Source: Actinomadura sp. NBRC 104412 (GTDB lineage Bacteria; Actinomycetota; Actinomycetes; Streptosporangiales; Streptosporangiaceae). Taken from it: a stretch of 64,000 nucleotides of DNA. The DNA lies in assembly GCF_030269515.1 (NCBI RefSeq), contig NZ_BSTM01000031.1, forward strand, positions 18,202 to 82,201, in the 5' to 3' direction. The notes beneath the pieces are model-generated. The model was not told where the DNA came from. It saw nothing but the letters and a program-made list of their open reading frames with translations, and ran no database searches. Both the position numbers and the translations under genes were made by a program. The first letter of the stretch is position 1, and each line of letters opens with the position of its first letter. Shown piece after piece: positions 44,763-53,766 of this stretch.

Positions 44763-46229
44763 TCATCCCTCCGACGGCCGGGTCTTCTCCTGGATCGGCA
44801 GGATGACCTGGAACCTGGTGTCGCCCGGACGGGAGGTGACGCGGAGATCGCCGTGATGGCGATTGACCACGATCTTGTAGGAGATGTCCAGGCCGAGACC
44901 GGTGCCCTCGCCCATCGGCTTGGTGGTGAAGAACGGCTCGAAGATCCGCTCCAGGTTCTCCTGCGGGATGCCGGAGCCGGTGTCGCCGATCTCGACCTGG
45001 ACACAGCCGTCCTCGGTGGCCGTGGTGCGCACGGTGAGCGTGCCCTTGTGGGCCATCGCGGACACGGCGTTGTCGATGAGGTTCGTCCACACCTGGTTGA
45101 GCTCGCCGGGGTAGGCCGGGATGGACGGCAGGGAGCGGTCGTACTCCTTGACCACGCGCACCTCGGGACCGATCTTCCTGGCCATCATGACCAGGGTGGA
45201 GTCCAGTCCCTGGTGGACGTCGACGCGCTGGTAGGGCGCCCGGTCCATCTGGGAGTACTGCCGGGCCGCCGCCAGCAGGTTGGAGATCCGGGACGTGGCG
45301 TCCTCGATCTCCCCCATCAGCGTCTCGGTCTCCAGCGAGTAGGTCAGCCAGCGCAGGGCGGTGGTGACGAACGTGTCGCCGACGCTCTCCGCGATCCCGT
45401 CCAGGTCGTGCACCGTGATCCCGGCCGGGACGAGGGAGGGCGCCATGTCCCAGCCGTCGGCGATGCCGTGCTCGTCCAGCCAGTCGGTGAGCTCGTCCTC
45501 CCGGTCGGCGGCCTCCACCGCGCTCAGTTGGGGCGCGTCCGCGACCCGTTTGACCAGGTCCTCCTGGACGTCGATCAGCCTCTCCAGCAGGTTGGGGTCG
45601 ATGTCGTGCTTGGCGAGCAGCGCCAGCTTGTGCCGCATGCCCGCGACCCGTTCGCGCAGCGACGCCGTGGCCCGCGCCGCCGCCGCGGCCGGGTTGTTCA
45701 GCTCGTGGGTGAGCGCCGCCGACAGCGAGCCCAGCGCCAGCAGCCGCTCCCGCTGCTCCACGATCTGCCGGATGTTGCGGCCGCCCTCGAACAGCCCCTC
45801 CAGCAGGTGCGTGGCCATCGGGAACCACTCGCGGAACCGGTCGCCCAGTTCCCGTGCGGGAAGCTGGAAGAGCACGCAGTCGGTCAGCGCGTACACCGTC
45901 TGCATGTAACGCTGGTCGGGCTGGCGTTCGGCCAGGACGAACTGGGTGGCGCCGGTGTAGACGCCGCGCTGGCCGGTGCGGTTGAGCTCGATCTCGGAGC
46001 CGCGCACCTGACGGGTCAGCCGCAGCGTTCCCTCCAGCAGGACGTAGAAGCACGTCGCCGGGTCGCCTTCGCGGATCACCGCGGCGCCCTGCGGGTACGT
46101 CTCCACCTCTCCGTGCGCGGCCACCCATTCCAGTTGTTCGGGGGTCAGCGCCTCGAACAGGAACAGCTTCCGCAGCTCATCGGGCCTGGTACGGAGTTCG
46201 TCTATCCTCACCGCTTCCTGGTCGTTCAC
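44763..46229 (-). CDS. Histidine kinase with N-terminal cyclic-nucleotide-binding domain
   Basis: This is a 488-residue soluble kinase. Residues 20-145 are a CRP-type cyclic-nucleotide-binding domain (FLFEALTPEQLEWVAAHGEV, ATCFYVLLEGTLRLTRQVRG). The kinase follows, with His175 in LGSLSAALTHELNNPAAAAA, the N-box LNQVWTNLIDNAVSAMAHKG, G1 IGDTGSGIPQENLERIFEPF and the GTGLGLDISYKIV lid. It has no membrane helix. GTG at 46229 has a GGAGGAAC site and overlaps the stop of the upstream REC-reductase gene (GTGA), so the two are translationally coupled and probably form a two-component pair. Confidence 0.93.
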   Translation of the reverse strand: MNDQEAVRIDELRTRPDELRKLFLFEALTPEQLEWVAAHGEVETYPQGAAVIREGDPATCFYVLLEGTLRLTRQVRGSEIELNRTGQRGVYTGATQFVLAERQPDQRYMQTVYALTDCVLFQLPARELGDRFREWFPMATHLLEGLFEGGRNIRQIVEQRERLLALGSLSAALTHELNNPAAAAARATASLRERVAGMRHKLALLAKHDIDPNLLERLIDVQEDLVKRVADAPQLSAVEAADREDELTDWLDEHGIADGWDMAPSLVPAGITVHDLDGIAESVGDTFVTTALRWLTYSLETETLMGEIEDATSRISNLLAAARQYSQMDRAPYQRVDVHQGLDSTLVMMARKIGPEVRVVKEYDRSLPSIPAYPGELNQVWTNLIDNAVSAMAHKGTLTVRTTATEDGCVQVEIGDTGSGIPQENLERIFEPFFTTKPMGEGTGLGLDISYKIVVNRHHGDLRVTSRPGDTRFQVILPIQEKTRPSEG

Positions 46230-47884
46230 CGTTCCTCCAAATAGCGGTGGACGAGCGCCACCGCCATAGCGCCCTCGCCGACGGCGGAGGCGACGCGCCT
46301 GACGGACTGGGACCGCACGTCCCCGGCGGCGAACACGCCCGGGATGGACGACTCCAGGTAGAAGGGGTCGCGGTCGGGCGTCCAGCCCGGCGGTCTGGCC
46401 CCTTCGACCAGCAGGCTGGACCCGGTGCAGATGAACCCGTGCTGGTCGCGTTTCACGGTGTCGCCCAGCCACTCGGTGTGCGGGGTGGCGCCGATGAACA
46501 CGAAGGCGTGCCGGCACGGGACCCGCTCGGTCTGGCCGCCGTCCTGCTCGCAGAGCGTCAGCTCCTCCAGGTGCTCGTCGCCGTGCGCGCCGACCACGGT
46601 CGTGCGCAGCCGCACGTTGATGTTGTCGATGGAGCGGATCTCCTCGATGAGGTAGTGCGACATCGACTGGCGCAGCTCCTTGCCGCGCACGACCAGGGTC
46701 ACCGAGCGGGCGCGCCGGGAGAGGAACACCGCCGCCTGGCCGGCCGAGTTGGCGCCGCCGATGATGTAGATGTCCTCGTCCTGGATCGCGTCCGCCTCGA
46801 TGAACGTCGACCCGTAGTAGATGCCGCGGCCGGTCAGTTCGTCGCAGCCCTCCGCGTCCAGCACCCGGTACATCACGCCTATGGCGAGGACCACCGCGTG
46901 CGCCGTCACCTCCGTGTCGTCGTCCAGGGTGAGGATCCGCGCCGAGCCCCGCGCCTCCAGCCTCACCACCCTGCGCGCGGTGAGGATCTCCGTGCCGAAC
47001 TTGCGGGCCTGGCGCCGTGCCCGGCCGGTGAGCTGCGCGCCCGACACGCCGTCCGGGAAGCCCAGATAGTTCTCGATCTTGGAGCTCGTGCCCGCCTGCC
47101 CGCCGATGGCCCGCTTCTCCACCAGCAGGGTGCGCAGCCCCTCCGACGCCCCGTACACCGACGCGCCGAGCCCCGCCGGGCCGCCGCCGACCACGACCAG
47201 GTCGTAGAGGTCCTGGGCCGGGTCGGTGGACAGCCCCGCCGCCGAGGCGATCTCGGCGCCGGTCGGCCGGACCAGCGCCCGCCCGTTCGGCGGGATCACC
47301 ACCGGGATGTCGTCGGGGCCGGCCTCGGCCGCGTCCAGCAGCCGCAGCCCGTCCGGCTCCTCCACCGAGTACCAGCGGTACGGCACGGCGTTGCGGACCA
47401 GGAAGTCGCGCACCTTGTACGAGCGCGGCGACCAGCGGTGCCCCACGACCTTGATCTCGTTCACGGGGCGGTCCGGGGTCTCCTGCCAGGACTGCACCAG
47501 CGTGTCCACCACCGGATACAGCTTCTCCTCCGGCGGGTCCCAGGGCTTGAGCAGGTAGTGGTCCACGTCCACCACGTTGATCGCCTGGATGGCGGCCTCG
47601 GTGTCGGCGTAGGCGGTCAGCAGGGCCCGCCGTGCCCGAGGGAACAGGTCCATGGCCTGCTCCAGGAACTCGATGCCGTTCATCTGCGGCATCCGGTAGT
47701 CGGCCAGGATCGCCGCGACCGCGTCGCCGCGCAGTTTGACCTCGCGCAGCGCCTCCAGGGCGTCGGCCCCGGACGTGGCCCGCATCACCCGGTAGTCCCG
47801 CCCGTAGCGGCGGCGCAGGTCGCGGGCCACGGCCCGGGACACCGACGGGTCATCGTCGACGGTCAGCAGGATCGGCAGGCTCAT
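46226..47884 (-). CDS. Fused response regulator / thioredoxin-reductase-like flavoprotein
   Basis: This is a 552-residue protein. Residues 1-130 are a receiver domain with Asp62 (ILADYRMPQMNG), Thr91 and Lys114. Residues 145-215 look like a glutaredoxin/thioredoxin fold, but the active site is SPRS (GHRWSPRSYKVR) rather than CxxC. From about 228 there is a thioredoxin-reductase-like FAD/NAD(P) module (VVVGGGPAGLGASVYGASEG, IYIIGGANSAGQAAVFLSRR, SIPGVFAAGDVRS). The usual CAxC redox pair is absent: the segment reads RGIYYGSTFIEADAI. It may be a phosphorylation-controlled NAD(P)H sensor or oxidase rather than a disulfide reductase. ATG at 47884 is used; GTG at 47902 is possible. Confidence 0.9.
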   Translation of the reverse strand: MSLPILLTVDDDPSVSRAVARDLRRRYGRDYRVMRATSGADALEALREVKLRGDAVAAILADYRMPQMNGIEFLEQAMDLFPRARRALLTAYADTEAAIQAINVVDVDHYLLKPWDPPEEKLYPVVDTLVQSWQETPDRPVNEIKVVGHRWSPRSYKVRDFLVRNAVPYRWYSVEEPDGLRLLDAAEAGPDDIPVVIPPNGRALVRPTGAEIASAAGLSTDPAQDLYDLVVVGGGPAGLGASVYGASEGLRTLLVEKRAIGGQAGTSSKIENYLGFPDGVSGAQLTGRARRQARKFGTEILTARRVVRLEARGSARILTLDDDTEVTAHAVVLAIGVMYRVLDAEGCDELTGRGIYYGSTFIEADAIQDEDIYIIGGANSAGQAAVFLSRRARSVTLVVRGKELRQSMSHYLIEEIRSIDNINVRLRTTVVGAHGDEHLEELTLCEQDGGQTERVPCRHAFVFIGATPHTEWLGDTVKRDQHGFICTGSSLLVEGARPPGWTPDRDPFYLESSIPGVFAAGDVRSQSVRRVASAVGEGAMAVALVHRYLEER

Positions 47885-47975
47885 CCTCGCATCATTCCTC
47901 ACGCGGGAACGGATGGAACCTTCGTGACTTGGCGTGACCGGTCGCTCACCCTCGTTCGCCCGAGTCCGCCCCTGG

Positions 47976-48725
47976 TCAGTCCACGAGGGCGCCGGCGGTG
48001 ATGTTGATCTCGGTGGAGGTGATGCTGGCCGCGTGGTCGGAGGCCAGGAACGCCGCGACGCGGCCAACGTCCTGGAGGCTCGCGGCGCGCTTGAGCAGGG
48101 TGGCGTCGATCATCTTCTGCTTGATCGGCTCCATCTCCGGCAGGTCCGGGAAGCTCTCCAGGACGCCGCCGGTCTTCATCGTGACCACGCGGATCCCGTG
48201 CGGGCCCAGCTCACAGGCCCACTGGCGGCGCATCCCCTCGATCATGTCGCAGGCGACCTGGACGGTGCCGAGCCCGGGCTCGGAGTTGGTGCGGTCGGAG
48301 CCGCCGAAGTTCAGGATCACCCCGGAGTTCTGCTTGACCATGTGCCGGGCCGCGGCCTGGTACGTCAGCAGGTAGGAGCGCGCGGCCTTTGCGAGGGCCG
48401 CGGTGAACTCCTCCACCCGCATCTCGGCCATCGGCTTGAAGATCGAGTCCTGTGTGATCACGTTGACCGAGATGTCGACGCCGCCGGCCAGGTCGGCGAC
48501 CGAGTCGACCCAGCCGTTGACGGCCCCCTCGTCCAGGGCGTCCACCACGGCGGTCTCGGCCAGCCCGCCCGCGCCGCGGATGTCCTCGGCGACCGCGTCG
48601 AGCGTGGCGGGCGTGCGCCCGGCCAGGAACACCCGGGCGCCCTCGGCGGCGAAGGCGCGGGCCATCGCTCCGCCGATGGTCCCGCCACCGCCGTAGATCA
48701 CCGCCGTCTTGTTCTCCAGAAGCAT
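47976..48725 (-). CDS. Short-chain dehydrogenase/reductase lacking the YxxxK motif
   Basis: This is a 249-residue SDR-fold protein. The cofactor loop is KTAVIYGGGGTIGGAMARAF, close to the TGxxxGIG pattern, and VDISVNVITQDSIFKPMAE corresponds to the NNAG region. At the catalytic position, where SDRs have Ser...Tyr-xxx-Lys, the sequence is GGSDRTNSEPGLGTVQVACD, with no Tyr or Lys. The protein may bind NAD(P) without classical reductase activity. ATG at 48725 follows GGGAGG. Confidence 0.88.
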   Translation of the reverse strand: MLLENKTAVIYGGGGTIGGAMARAFAAEGARVFLAGRTPATLDAVAEDIRGAGGLAETAVVDALDEGAVNGWVDSVADLAGGVDISVNVITQDSIFKPMAEMRVEEFTAALAKAARSYLLTYQAAARHMVKQNSGVILNFGGSDRTNSEPGLGTVQVACDMIEGMRRQWACELGPHGIRVVTMKTGGVLESFPDLPEMEPIKQKMIDATLLKRAASLQDVGRVAAFLASDHAASITSTEINITAGALVD

Positions 48726-48873
48726 GTCGTCCTCCCGTCGTTGGGTGACCACGACGGTAGGGAGGGGGCCGCAAGGCCCGCATCGGTCGGCTGACTGGTG
48801 TGGTGAGAACGCAGGTCAGAGGGCGTTTCGGGGTGGTCGGACGAGGGCCGGTGCGGGTGGATGACGGATACGG

Positions 48874-51600
48874 TCACAGCTCCAGGCGGGACAGCTCCGC
48901 GCGCCGCGTGACGCCGATCTTCGGGAACGCCTTGTAGAGGTGGTGGCCGACCGTCCGGGGGCTGAGGTAGAGCTGCGAGCCGATCTCGCGGTTGCTGTAA
49001 CCGGCGGCGGCCAGCCGTACGACCTGGAGTTCCTGCGGTGTGAGCCGGTTGTGGAGGTCCGCGTCGTGCGGGCGCGCGACGGGACGGTCTCCCAGCACCT
49101 CCAGTTCGGTGCTGGCGCGGTCGGCCCAGGCGGCGGCGCCGAGCCTGCCGAAGGCGTCCCGGGACCGCGAGAGCTGGTCGCGGGCCTCGGTGCGGCGGCG
49201 GTGCCGGCGCAGCCACTCGCCGTAGAGGAGCCGGGTCCGGGCCGTGTCGTAGGCGTGTCCCTTGGACAGGTCCAGGGACGCCGCGTAGTGGTCGGCCGCC
49301 GTCTCGTCCCCGGCCATGAGGGCTTGGCAGCGGAGGGACAGCGCGGTGGCCGTGGGGGTGGCGGCATGCTCCGCCCACGCCTGGAACGCGGGCAGGTGGT
49401 CGCGGGCGAGGTCGTCCCGCCCGCCGCGCACGGCGGCCTCCACGAGGTCGGGGACGGCGCGTATGAGGAGATCGTGACGGGCCGGGCCCGAGCAGACGGC
49501 CGCGAGGTGACGGACGGCGCCGCCGGCGTTGCCCACCGCCAAGTCGAGCAGCCCGAGCCCCCAGGTCGCGAGGGCCGCGTTGGTGGGATGCCGGTCGGCG
49601 TGGTCGAGGACGCGGAACGCGAGGGTACGGCACCGGTCCGGGTCCCCGATCACCGTCTCCAGCCGTGCCGCGACCCCTTCCAGCACGGTCGCCTGCATGT
49701 CCTGGCCGATGTCCGCGGCCAGCGAGAGGCCATCGGCGAGGTCGGCCTCGGCGCCCCTGAAGTCGGCGCTCAGCAGGCGCCCGATCGCCAGCGGCTCCAG
49801 GGCGTACGGGAGCCAGCCCAGCGCGCCCTGCCCCCGCGCGTCGGCGACCAGCGACTCCAGCACGTCGATCGCGGCCTCGTCGTCCCCCGCCAGCAGCCCC
49901 ATGTACCCGGCGATCACACGTTCCACCAGCTCCTGGACGGTGCCCGCGCGGGCCGCCGCGACCAGCGCGCGCATCGGCGGCAGGGCCTCGGCCACCCGGC
50001 CCTCGATCAGGTCGCCGTACGCGATCAGCGCGCCGACGACCGGGGCGGGTGCGGACCCGGGCGGCAGCCGTACCGTCCTGAGCTTGTCGACGCCGCGCCG
50101 CACCAGGTCGTGGGCGCAGGCGTCGCGGGCGCACCACAGCGACTCGGTCAGCATCGACACGGCCCGCTCGGGGTCGGACGCGGCGATCAGCTCCGCGCCC
50201 TCCAGCGCCAGGGCCGCGTCCGCGGCGGGTGAGGTGCGCTCGTACTCCACCTGCGCGCGGACGAAGGCGGCCTCGGCGGCGACGGCGGGCTCGGCGGTCA
50301 GGGTCGCGGCCTCGGCGGCGAGGCGGGTGGCCCGGTCCGGCCGTCCGGCGTCGTAGGCGGCACGCGCAGCATGGACGATCCGCCGGGCCTTGCCCTCCCG
50401 GTCGGTGCTGAGCCGTGCCGCGCGCTCGTACGCGGCGGCGACCGCCGACGTCCCGCCCCGGCGCCCCGCCCGGTGCGCGGCCTGCTCCAGTTCGGCCGCG
50501 ACGCGCTCGTCCGGGCCGGTGGCGGCCGCGGCCAGGTGCCAGGCCCGGCGGTCGGCGTGCTCGTCCCCCGCCAGCGTCGCCGCGAGCGCCCCGTGGACGG
50601 CCATCCGCTGGTGGTGGGCCGCGTCCTGGTAGGTGACGGCGCGGATCAGCGGATGCCGGAACCGCACCTCGTCGCCGGCCAGGACGACCAGCCGCGCCTC
50701 CTCGGCCGGGCCGAGGTCGGCCGCGTCCAGTCCCAGCTCGGCGGCGGCGCGCAGCACCACGCCCACGTCGGACGTGCTGTCGGCCGCCACCACCAGCAGC
50801 ATCAGCCGCGCCGCCTCCGGCAGCCCGGCGAGCTGGAGGCGGAACGCCTCCTGCACCCCGCCGCCGACCGGCAGCGGCCCCACCTGCGGTGCCGCGGGGT
50901 CCGCGTCCCCCTGGGCGAGGACGGAGGCCAGCTCGATCAGCGCCAGCGGGTTGCCGCCCGCCTCGTCCAGCAGCCGGTCGCGGATCGGCACGGTCAGCGC
51001 GGGCGCGTGGGCCGCGAGCAGCTCGCGCGCCGCGTCCCGGTCGAGGCCGCCCAGGCGGAGGACGTCGAGCCCCGGTGTGGGGAAGGGCCGGGCGGAGTCG
51101 CGGACCGCGAAGACCATGGCGATCGGGTCGGCCGCCCCGAGCCTGCGGGCGGCGAAGAACAGCGCGTCCGCGGACGCCTGGTCGAGCCACTGCGCGTCGT
51201 CCACGGCGCACAGCATCGGCCGCTCGCCCGCCAGCTCCGACAGCAACGTCAGCGTGGCCGCCCCGATCAGGAAGCGGTCGGGTGCCGCGCCGGTGTCGTC
51301 CAGCCCGAACGCCGACCGCAGCGCCGCCGCCTGCTGCCCGGGAAGGCCGTCGAACCGGTCGGCGAACGGGTACAGCATCTGGTGCAGCCCGCCGAACGGC
51401 AGCTCGGTCTCGGACTCGACCCCCATCCCGCGGACGATCAGCATTCCGTGCGTCTCGGCGTCCGCCACAGCCCGTGCGAGCAGCGAGCTTTTCCCGATCC
51501 CCGCCTCGCCGCGCAATACCAGTCCCCCGCTGCGCCCGTCGCGGGCGCCCGCGAGCACACCGACGACGCGACCCCATTCCACGTCGCGCCCGACCAACAC
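48874..51600 (-). CDS. LuxR family regulator of the LAL type (AAA ATPase, 908 residues)
   Basis: This is a large ATP-binding transcriptional regulator. Walker A GEAGIGKS lies at residues 31-38, Walker B-like MLCAVDDAQWLDQASADALF follows, and long helical-repeat stretches resemble the TPR regions of LAL/MalT proteins. The C-terminal LuxR helix-turn-helix reads LTPQELQVVRLAAAGYSNRE, IGSQLYLSPRTVGHHLYKAF. GTG at 51600 gives the family start MLVGRDVEW. LAL proteins often sit in or beside catabolic or secondary-metabolite loci; the target here is unclear. Confidence 0.95.
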   Translation of the reverse strand: MLVGRDVEWGRVVGVLAGARDGRSGGLVLRGEAGIGKSSLLARAVADAETHGMLIVRGMGVESETELPFGGLHQMLYPFADRFDGLPGQQAAALRSAFGLDDTGAAPDRFLIGAATLTLLSELAGERPMLCAVDDAQWLDQASADALFFAARRLGAADPIAMVFAVRDSARPFPTPGLDVLRLGGLDRDAARELLAAHAPALTVPIRDRLLDEAGGNPLALIELASVLAQGDADPAAPQVGPLPVGGGVQEAFRLQLAGLPEAARLMLLVVAADSTSDVGVVLRAAAELGLDAADLGPAEEARLVVLAGDEVRFRHPLIRAVTYQDAAHHQRMAVHGALAATLAGDEHADRRAWHLAAAATGPDERVAAELEQAAHRAGRRGGTSAVAAAYERAARLSTDREGKARRIVHAARAAYDAGRPDRATRLAAEAATLTAEPAVAAEAAFVRAQVEYERTSPAADAALALEGAELIAASDPERAVSMLTESLWCARDACAHDLVRRGVDKLRTVRLPPGSAPAPVVGALIAYGDLIEGRVAEALPPMRALVAAARAGTVQELVERVIAGYMGLLAGDDEAAIDVLESLVADARGQGALGWLPYALEPLAIGRLLSADFRGAEADLADGLSLAADIGQDMQATVLEGVAARLETVIGDPDRCRTLAFRVLDHADRHPTNAALATWGLGLLDLAVGNAGGAVRHLAAVCSGPARHDLLIRAVPDLVEAAVRGGRDDLARDHLPAFQAWAEHAATPTATALSLRCQALMAGDETAADHYAASLDLSKGHAYDTARTRLLYGEWLRRHRRRTEARDQLSRSRDAFGRLGAAAWADRASTELEVLGDRPVARPHDADLHNRLTPQELQVVRLAAAGYSNREIGSQLYLSPRTVGHHLYKAFPKIGVTRRAELSRLEL

Positions 51601-51657
51601 GCCACGAACACTAACAAGCGTCCCGGAGCAGTCCCAGGCGTCTTTCTCTGCGGGTTG

Positions 51658-52638
51658 TCAGGCCGGGACGCGCCCCTCGACCTGGGTGGCGACATCGCCG
51701 AACACGAAGGGGGACGGCTCGCATTCGGCGATGAAATCGCCGGGGAATCCGGCCTCGAACTCCACGGCCTCCTCGAGCCGCCGGACCGCGTCGGGTGGGA
51801 GGGCGACGTCGATCGCCGCGAGGTTCTCGGTGAGCTGCTCGGCGCTGCTCACGCCGACGAGCGGCAGCACCGCCCTGGACTTGGCGCGCATCCACGCGAG
51901 CGCGACGTGCGCGGGGCGGACGCCCAGGTCACCGGCGACCTTGGCGACGGCCTGGGCCGCCGCGCGCTCGCGCTCGGTGAGCTTGCCCGGGTCGCTCCGC
52001 TTGGACGCGGTGGCGCCCGCCAGGATGCCGCGTTCCAGGGGCGCCCAGGCGGCGACGCTCATGCCGAACGACTCGGCCATGGGCAGCAGCTCCCGTTCGA
52101 TGTCGCGCCTCAGCAGGTTGTAGGGCACCTGGAGGCCGGCGAAGGGCGTCCAGTCGCGCCATTCGGCGAGGGTGTTCGCGCGGGAGACGATCCAGGCGGG
52201 CGCGTCGGAGATGCCGACATAAAGAATCTTCCCGGCGCGTACGGCATCGTCCAGGGCGCGCATGGTCTCTTCGATCGGGGTGTGCCGGTCCCAGATGTGC
52301 ACCCAGTAGATGTCGATGTAGTCCGTCCGCAGTCGGCGCAGGCTCCGCTCCAGGGAGAGCGTCAGGTTCTTGCGGTGGTTGCCCGCGCCGTTGGGGTCGG
52401 ACCTGTCGCGCGACAGCGTGTACTTGGTGCCGATGACGAAACGGTCGCGGCGTTCGATGATCGAGCCCAGGAGGGTCTCCCCGTCGCCGTAGGCCGAGGC
52501 GGTGTCGAGGACGTTGCCGCCCGCGTCGGCGTAGACGTCCAGGATGCGGCGGGCCTCGTCCGCGTCGTCCAGGACCATCGTGCCGAGCAGGATCTCCGAG
52601 ACGCGCAGCCCGGTCTGGCCGAAGAGCCGGTATCGCAA
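51658..52638 (-). CDS. Aldo/keto reductase
   Basis: This is a 326-residue NADPH-dependent reductase of the AKR fold. The catalytic tetrad is visible: Asp and Tyr in NVLDTASAYGDGETLLGSII, Lys in FVIGTKYTLSRDRS and His in YIDIYWVHIWDRHTPIEETM. The N-terminus MRYRLFGQTGLRVSEILLGT is canonical and starts with TTG at 52638, with GGAG 7 bases upstream. GTG at 52644 is the alternative. It is divergent from an XRE-type regulator across about 145 bases. Confidence 0.93.
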   Translation of the reverse strand: MRYRLFGQTGLRVSEILLGTMVLDDADEARRILDVYADAGGNVLDTASAYGDGETLLGSIIERRDRFVIGTKYTLSRDRSDPNGAGNHRKNLTLSLERSLRRLRTDYIDIYWVHIWDRHTPIEETMRALDDAVRAGKILYVGISDAPAWIVSRANTLAEWRDWTPFAGLQVPYNLLRRDIERELLPMAESFGMSVAAWAPLERGILAGATASKRSDPGKLTERERAAAQAVAKVAGDLGVRPAHVALAWMRAKSRAVLPLVGVSSAEQLTENLAAIDVALPPDAVRRLEEAVEFEAGFPGDFIAECEPSPFVFGDVATQVEGRVPA

Positions 52639-52782
52639 GATCACTCCAATCCGGACGGGCGCCGTTCGCCCGTCTCCGCCTCCAGCCTGGAACGGCCCGC
52701 TCGCGGTAGGGAGGCCCTGGCAGGGCCCCCATGACGGGACGAGCCCGGGAGGGATAGGCGCCGCCCGCCTAGACTCGGCGGC

Positions 52783-53616
52783 ATGGCCGAGAACGCGTTG
52801 GGCGGGTTCCTCCGGGCCAGGCGGGAGGCGACCGCCCCTTCCGAGGTCGGGTTCCCGGACGGCCCGCGGCGGCGGACGCCCGGCCTGCGCCGGAGCGAGC
52901 TGGCCGAGCTGGCGGGGATCAGCGTCGAGTACCTGACGCGCCTGGAACGGGGACGCGACCGGCATCCGTCCAGCCAGGTCCTGGGCGCGCTCGCCGACGC
53001 GCTCGGCCTCACCCCGGACGAACGGGTCCACCTGTATCGCCTGGTCAAGGTGGGCAGCGGAGCGATGTGCCAGCAGGCGGCCGCGCGCCCCGAGCTGCGC
53101 CCCACCGTGCGGGCCCTGCTGGACCGGCTCGAATCCACTCCCGCGTTCGTCATGGACGCCGGTGACGACCTGCTCGCCTGGACGGACGGGTTCCGGCTGC
53201 TCGCGGAGCCGACCGGCCTGCTGGACGGCGACCGGCCCAACCTCGCCCGCTTCGTGTTCGAGGATCCGAAGGCCCGTACGGTGTTCCCCGACTGGGAGCG
53301 GCTGGCGGACGAGCGCGCGGCCGCGTTGAGGGCGGCGGCGGACCTCGGCGACGAGGTGGCGGCGGCGCTCGCGGACGAGCTGTCCATCACGGTCGGCAAC
53401 GAGTTCGGCCGCCGGTACACGGCCGCCGCCGCGCTCCCCGCCTGGACGGGCGTCCAGCGCTGGACGCACCCGGAGGCCGGAACGCTGACCCTGGCCTATG
53501 AGAGCCTCCTCCTGCCGGGCACGGACGAGGAGCAGCGGCTCGTGGCCTACCTGCCCGCGGATGAGGCCGCCGCCGGCGCCCTCGATAAAATCCTGTATTC
53601 CAGATTGACTCACTAG
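52783..53616 (+). CDS. XRE family regulator with MmyB-like C-terminal domain
   Basis: This 277-residue regulator has an N-terminal helix-turn-helix (LGGFLRARREATAPSEVGFP, TPGLRRSELAELAGISVEYL, TRLERGRDRHPSSQVLGALA) and an MmyB-type ligand-binding domain with TPAFVMDAGDDLLAWTDGFR, LARFVFEDPKARTVFPDWE and the closing RWTHPEAGTLTLAYESLLLP. Actinobacteria often place such regulators opposite the oxidoreductase they control, so the divergent aldo/keto reductase is the likely target. The MmyB domain may bind a fatty acid; that is established only for some members. Confidence 0.93.
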   Translation: MAENALGGFLRARREATAPSEVGFPDGPRRRTPGLRRSELAELAGISVEYLTRLERGRDRHPSSQVLGALADALGLTPDERVHLYRLVKVGSGAMCQQAAARPELRPTVRALLDRLESTPAFVMDAGDDLLAWTDGFRLLAEPTGLLDGDRPNLARFVFEDPKARTVFPDWERLADERAAALRAAADLGDEVAAALADELSITVGNEFGRRYTAAAALPAWTGVQRWTHPEAGTLTLAYESLLLPGTDEEQRLVAYLPADEAAAGALDKILYSRLTH

Positions 53617-53633
53617 GAAAATGATGGCACTCT
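53605..53633 (+). promoter_or_regulatory. Candidate promoter for the leaderless leader peptide
   Basis: TTGACT (53605-53610) and CACTCT (53628-53633) are 17 bases apart. A transcript from this pair would begin within about a base of the ATG at 53641. This fits a leaderless short ORF, as known for cysteine-responsive leader peptides in mycobacteria. The -35 box overlaps the last codons of the XRE gene. Confidence 0.5.
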
Positions 53634-53640
53634 GGCCGAC

Positions 53641-53721
53641 ATGCGGCCGTGCCTTCCTCTGTGGTCACGCCTGCACGTCGACTTCCGGCGGCAGGCCAGC
53701 GACCTGTGTCGTCCCGCCTGA
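53641..53721 (+). CDS. Putative leader peptide (26 residues) upstream of cysteine dioxygenase
   Basis: ATG at 53641 opens a 26-residue ORF ending RLHVDFRRQASDLCRPA. The R(L/R)HVDxxRxxSxxC pattern is the conserved signature of actinobacterial leader peptides found before sulfur and cysteine genes. There is no ribosome site and the promoter-like TTGACT pair would make the mRNA start at the ATG. The peptide has cysteine codons at positions 4 and 23, so ribosome stalling on low cysteine could control the downstream genes. It ends 45 bases before the dioxygenase ATG. Confidence 0.75.
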   Translation: MRPCLPLWSRLHVDFRRQASDLCRPA

Positions 53722-53766
53722 CCCGACAAGGACCAGGTAGGACGACGAACAGAGGAAAGCCCTTCG

